DNA of 63,032 nucleotides, taken from positions 1-63,032 of the forward strand of contig REAB01000052.1 in NCBI GenBank assembly GCA_004293645.1. The letters run 5' to 3'. Position 1 is the first letter of the stretch. Each line of letters starts with the position of its first letter. The position numbers were made by a program, and so were the translations under genes. Under the pieces are notes generated by a model. It worked only from the letters and a program-made list of their open reading frames with translations. It was not told the DNA's origin and ran no database searches. Origin of the DNA: Cytophagia bacterium. Lineage in GTDB: Bacteria; Bacteroidota; Bacteroidia; Cytophagales; Spirosomataceae. Below, one piece after another: positions 62,924-63,032 of this stretch.

Positions 62924-63032
62924 AATCGAAGAATATTTGGCATCCTTCACGATGCAGTTTACAGTTTTAGAAAAAAAAAGGAGGAGAGTGAGCAAAAAGA
63001 AGTAATTTAGTTTTTCTACAAATCAAAAGACT

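Noticed and set aside
1..63032. tRNA or rRNA genes
   Set aside because: No cloverleaf with a T-loop GTTCRANNC pattern or rRNA core segment was recognised by eye; a tRNAscan run would settle this.

Overview
The window looks like chromosomal DNA of a Bacteroidota bacterium, most likely order Cytophagales (Spirosomaceae-like; genus not determined). The evidence is C-terminal Por/T9SS sorting domains on three secreted proteins, promoters of the Bacteroidota type (TTG/TTTG, a spacer of about 19-21 bp, then TAnnTTTG), a TonB receptor with a carboxypeptidase-like N-terminal domain, almost no Shine-Dalgarno sequences, and many short palindromic and heptameric repeats placed between and inside genes.

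Layout. 0.2-8.8 kb (minus strand): envelope biogenesis run with two parvulin-type PPIases, MoxR ATPase, NamZ-like (DUF1343) exo-muramidase, a lipoprotein and a T9SS subtilase. 9-10.5 kb: truA and a MocA-like nucleotidyltransferase. 10.5-17.5 kb: an AT-rich accessory island with a Phd/VapC toxin-antitoxin pair, a five-gene type I Thoeris-like defence operon (a 56-aa basic protein, a TIR_2 protein, ThsA = SIR2 + SLOG, and two ThsB-like TIR proteins), an orphan divergent promoter with a possible small RNA or 45-aa membrane peptide, and a PIN + XRE/ImmA pair with a clear operator. Related dispersed repeats lie at 10.8, 11.7 and 17.4 kb. 17.5-22.6 kb: AMP nucleosidase, HsdR_N-like nuclease-fold protein, DUF1684 protein, a 51-codon stub of a NagX/DUF5009 gene and an M16 peptidase.

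23-31 kb (plus strand): trpG, heptose-7-P kinase, L-serine dehydratase, hemC, trpD, trpC, trpF, trpB, packed closely; trpE and trpA are not in the window. 31-38 kb: unknown protein, TonB receptor, decayed IS30 transposase among repeats, and an M14 carboxypeptidase. 38-47 kb: BatA-like VWA protein, DUF3857/transglutaminase protein, truncated GNAT and a giant alpha-2-macroglobulin lipoprotein. 47-53 kb: a complete RND efflux operon (adaptor, pump, OprM-like channel). 53-63 kb: beta-helix protein, purple-acid-phosphatase-like T9SS protein, the SRP RNA gene with promoter and terminator, alpha/beta hydrolase, CHRD lipoprotein, T9SS protein and an acyl-CoA ligase.

The main biological finding is the Thoeris-like operon. 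TIR proteins are expected to sense phage and make a cyclic ADP-ribose-type signal that the SLOG domain of ThsA binds, activating SIR2 NADase. Here three divergent TIR genes serve one ThsA, and the operon begins with a 56-aa gene. Second is the behaviour of the repeats: 7-bp repeats form the signal-peptide core of at least two exported proteins, and palindromes sit in frame inside trpC and the macroglobulin gene. All functions are inferred from reading the sequence; no database search was run.
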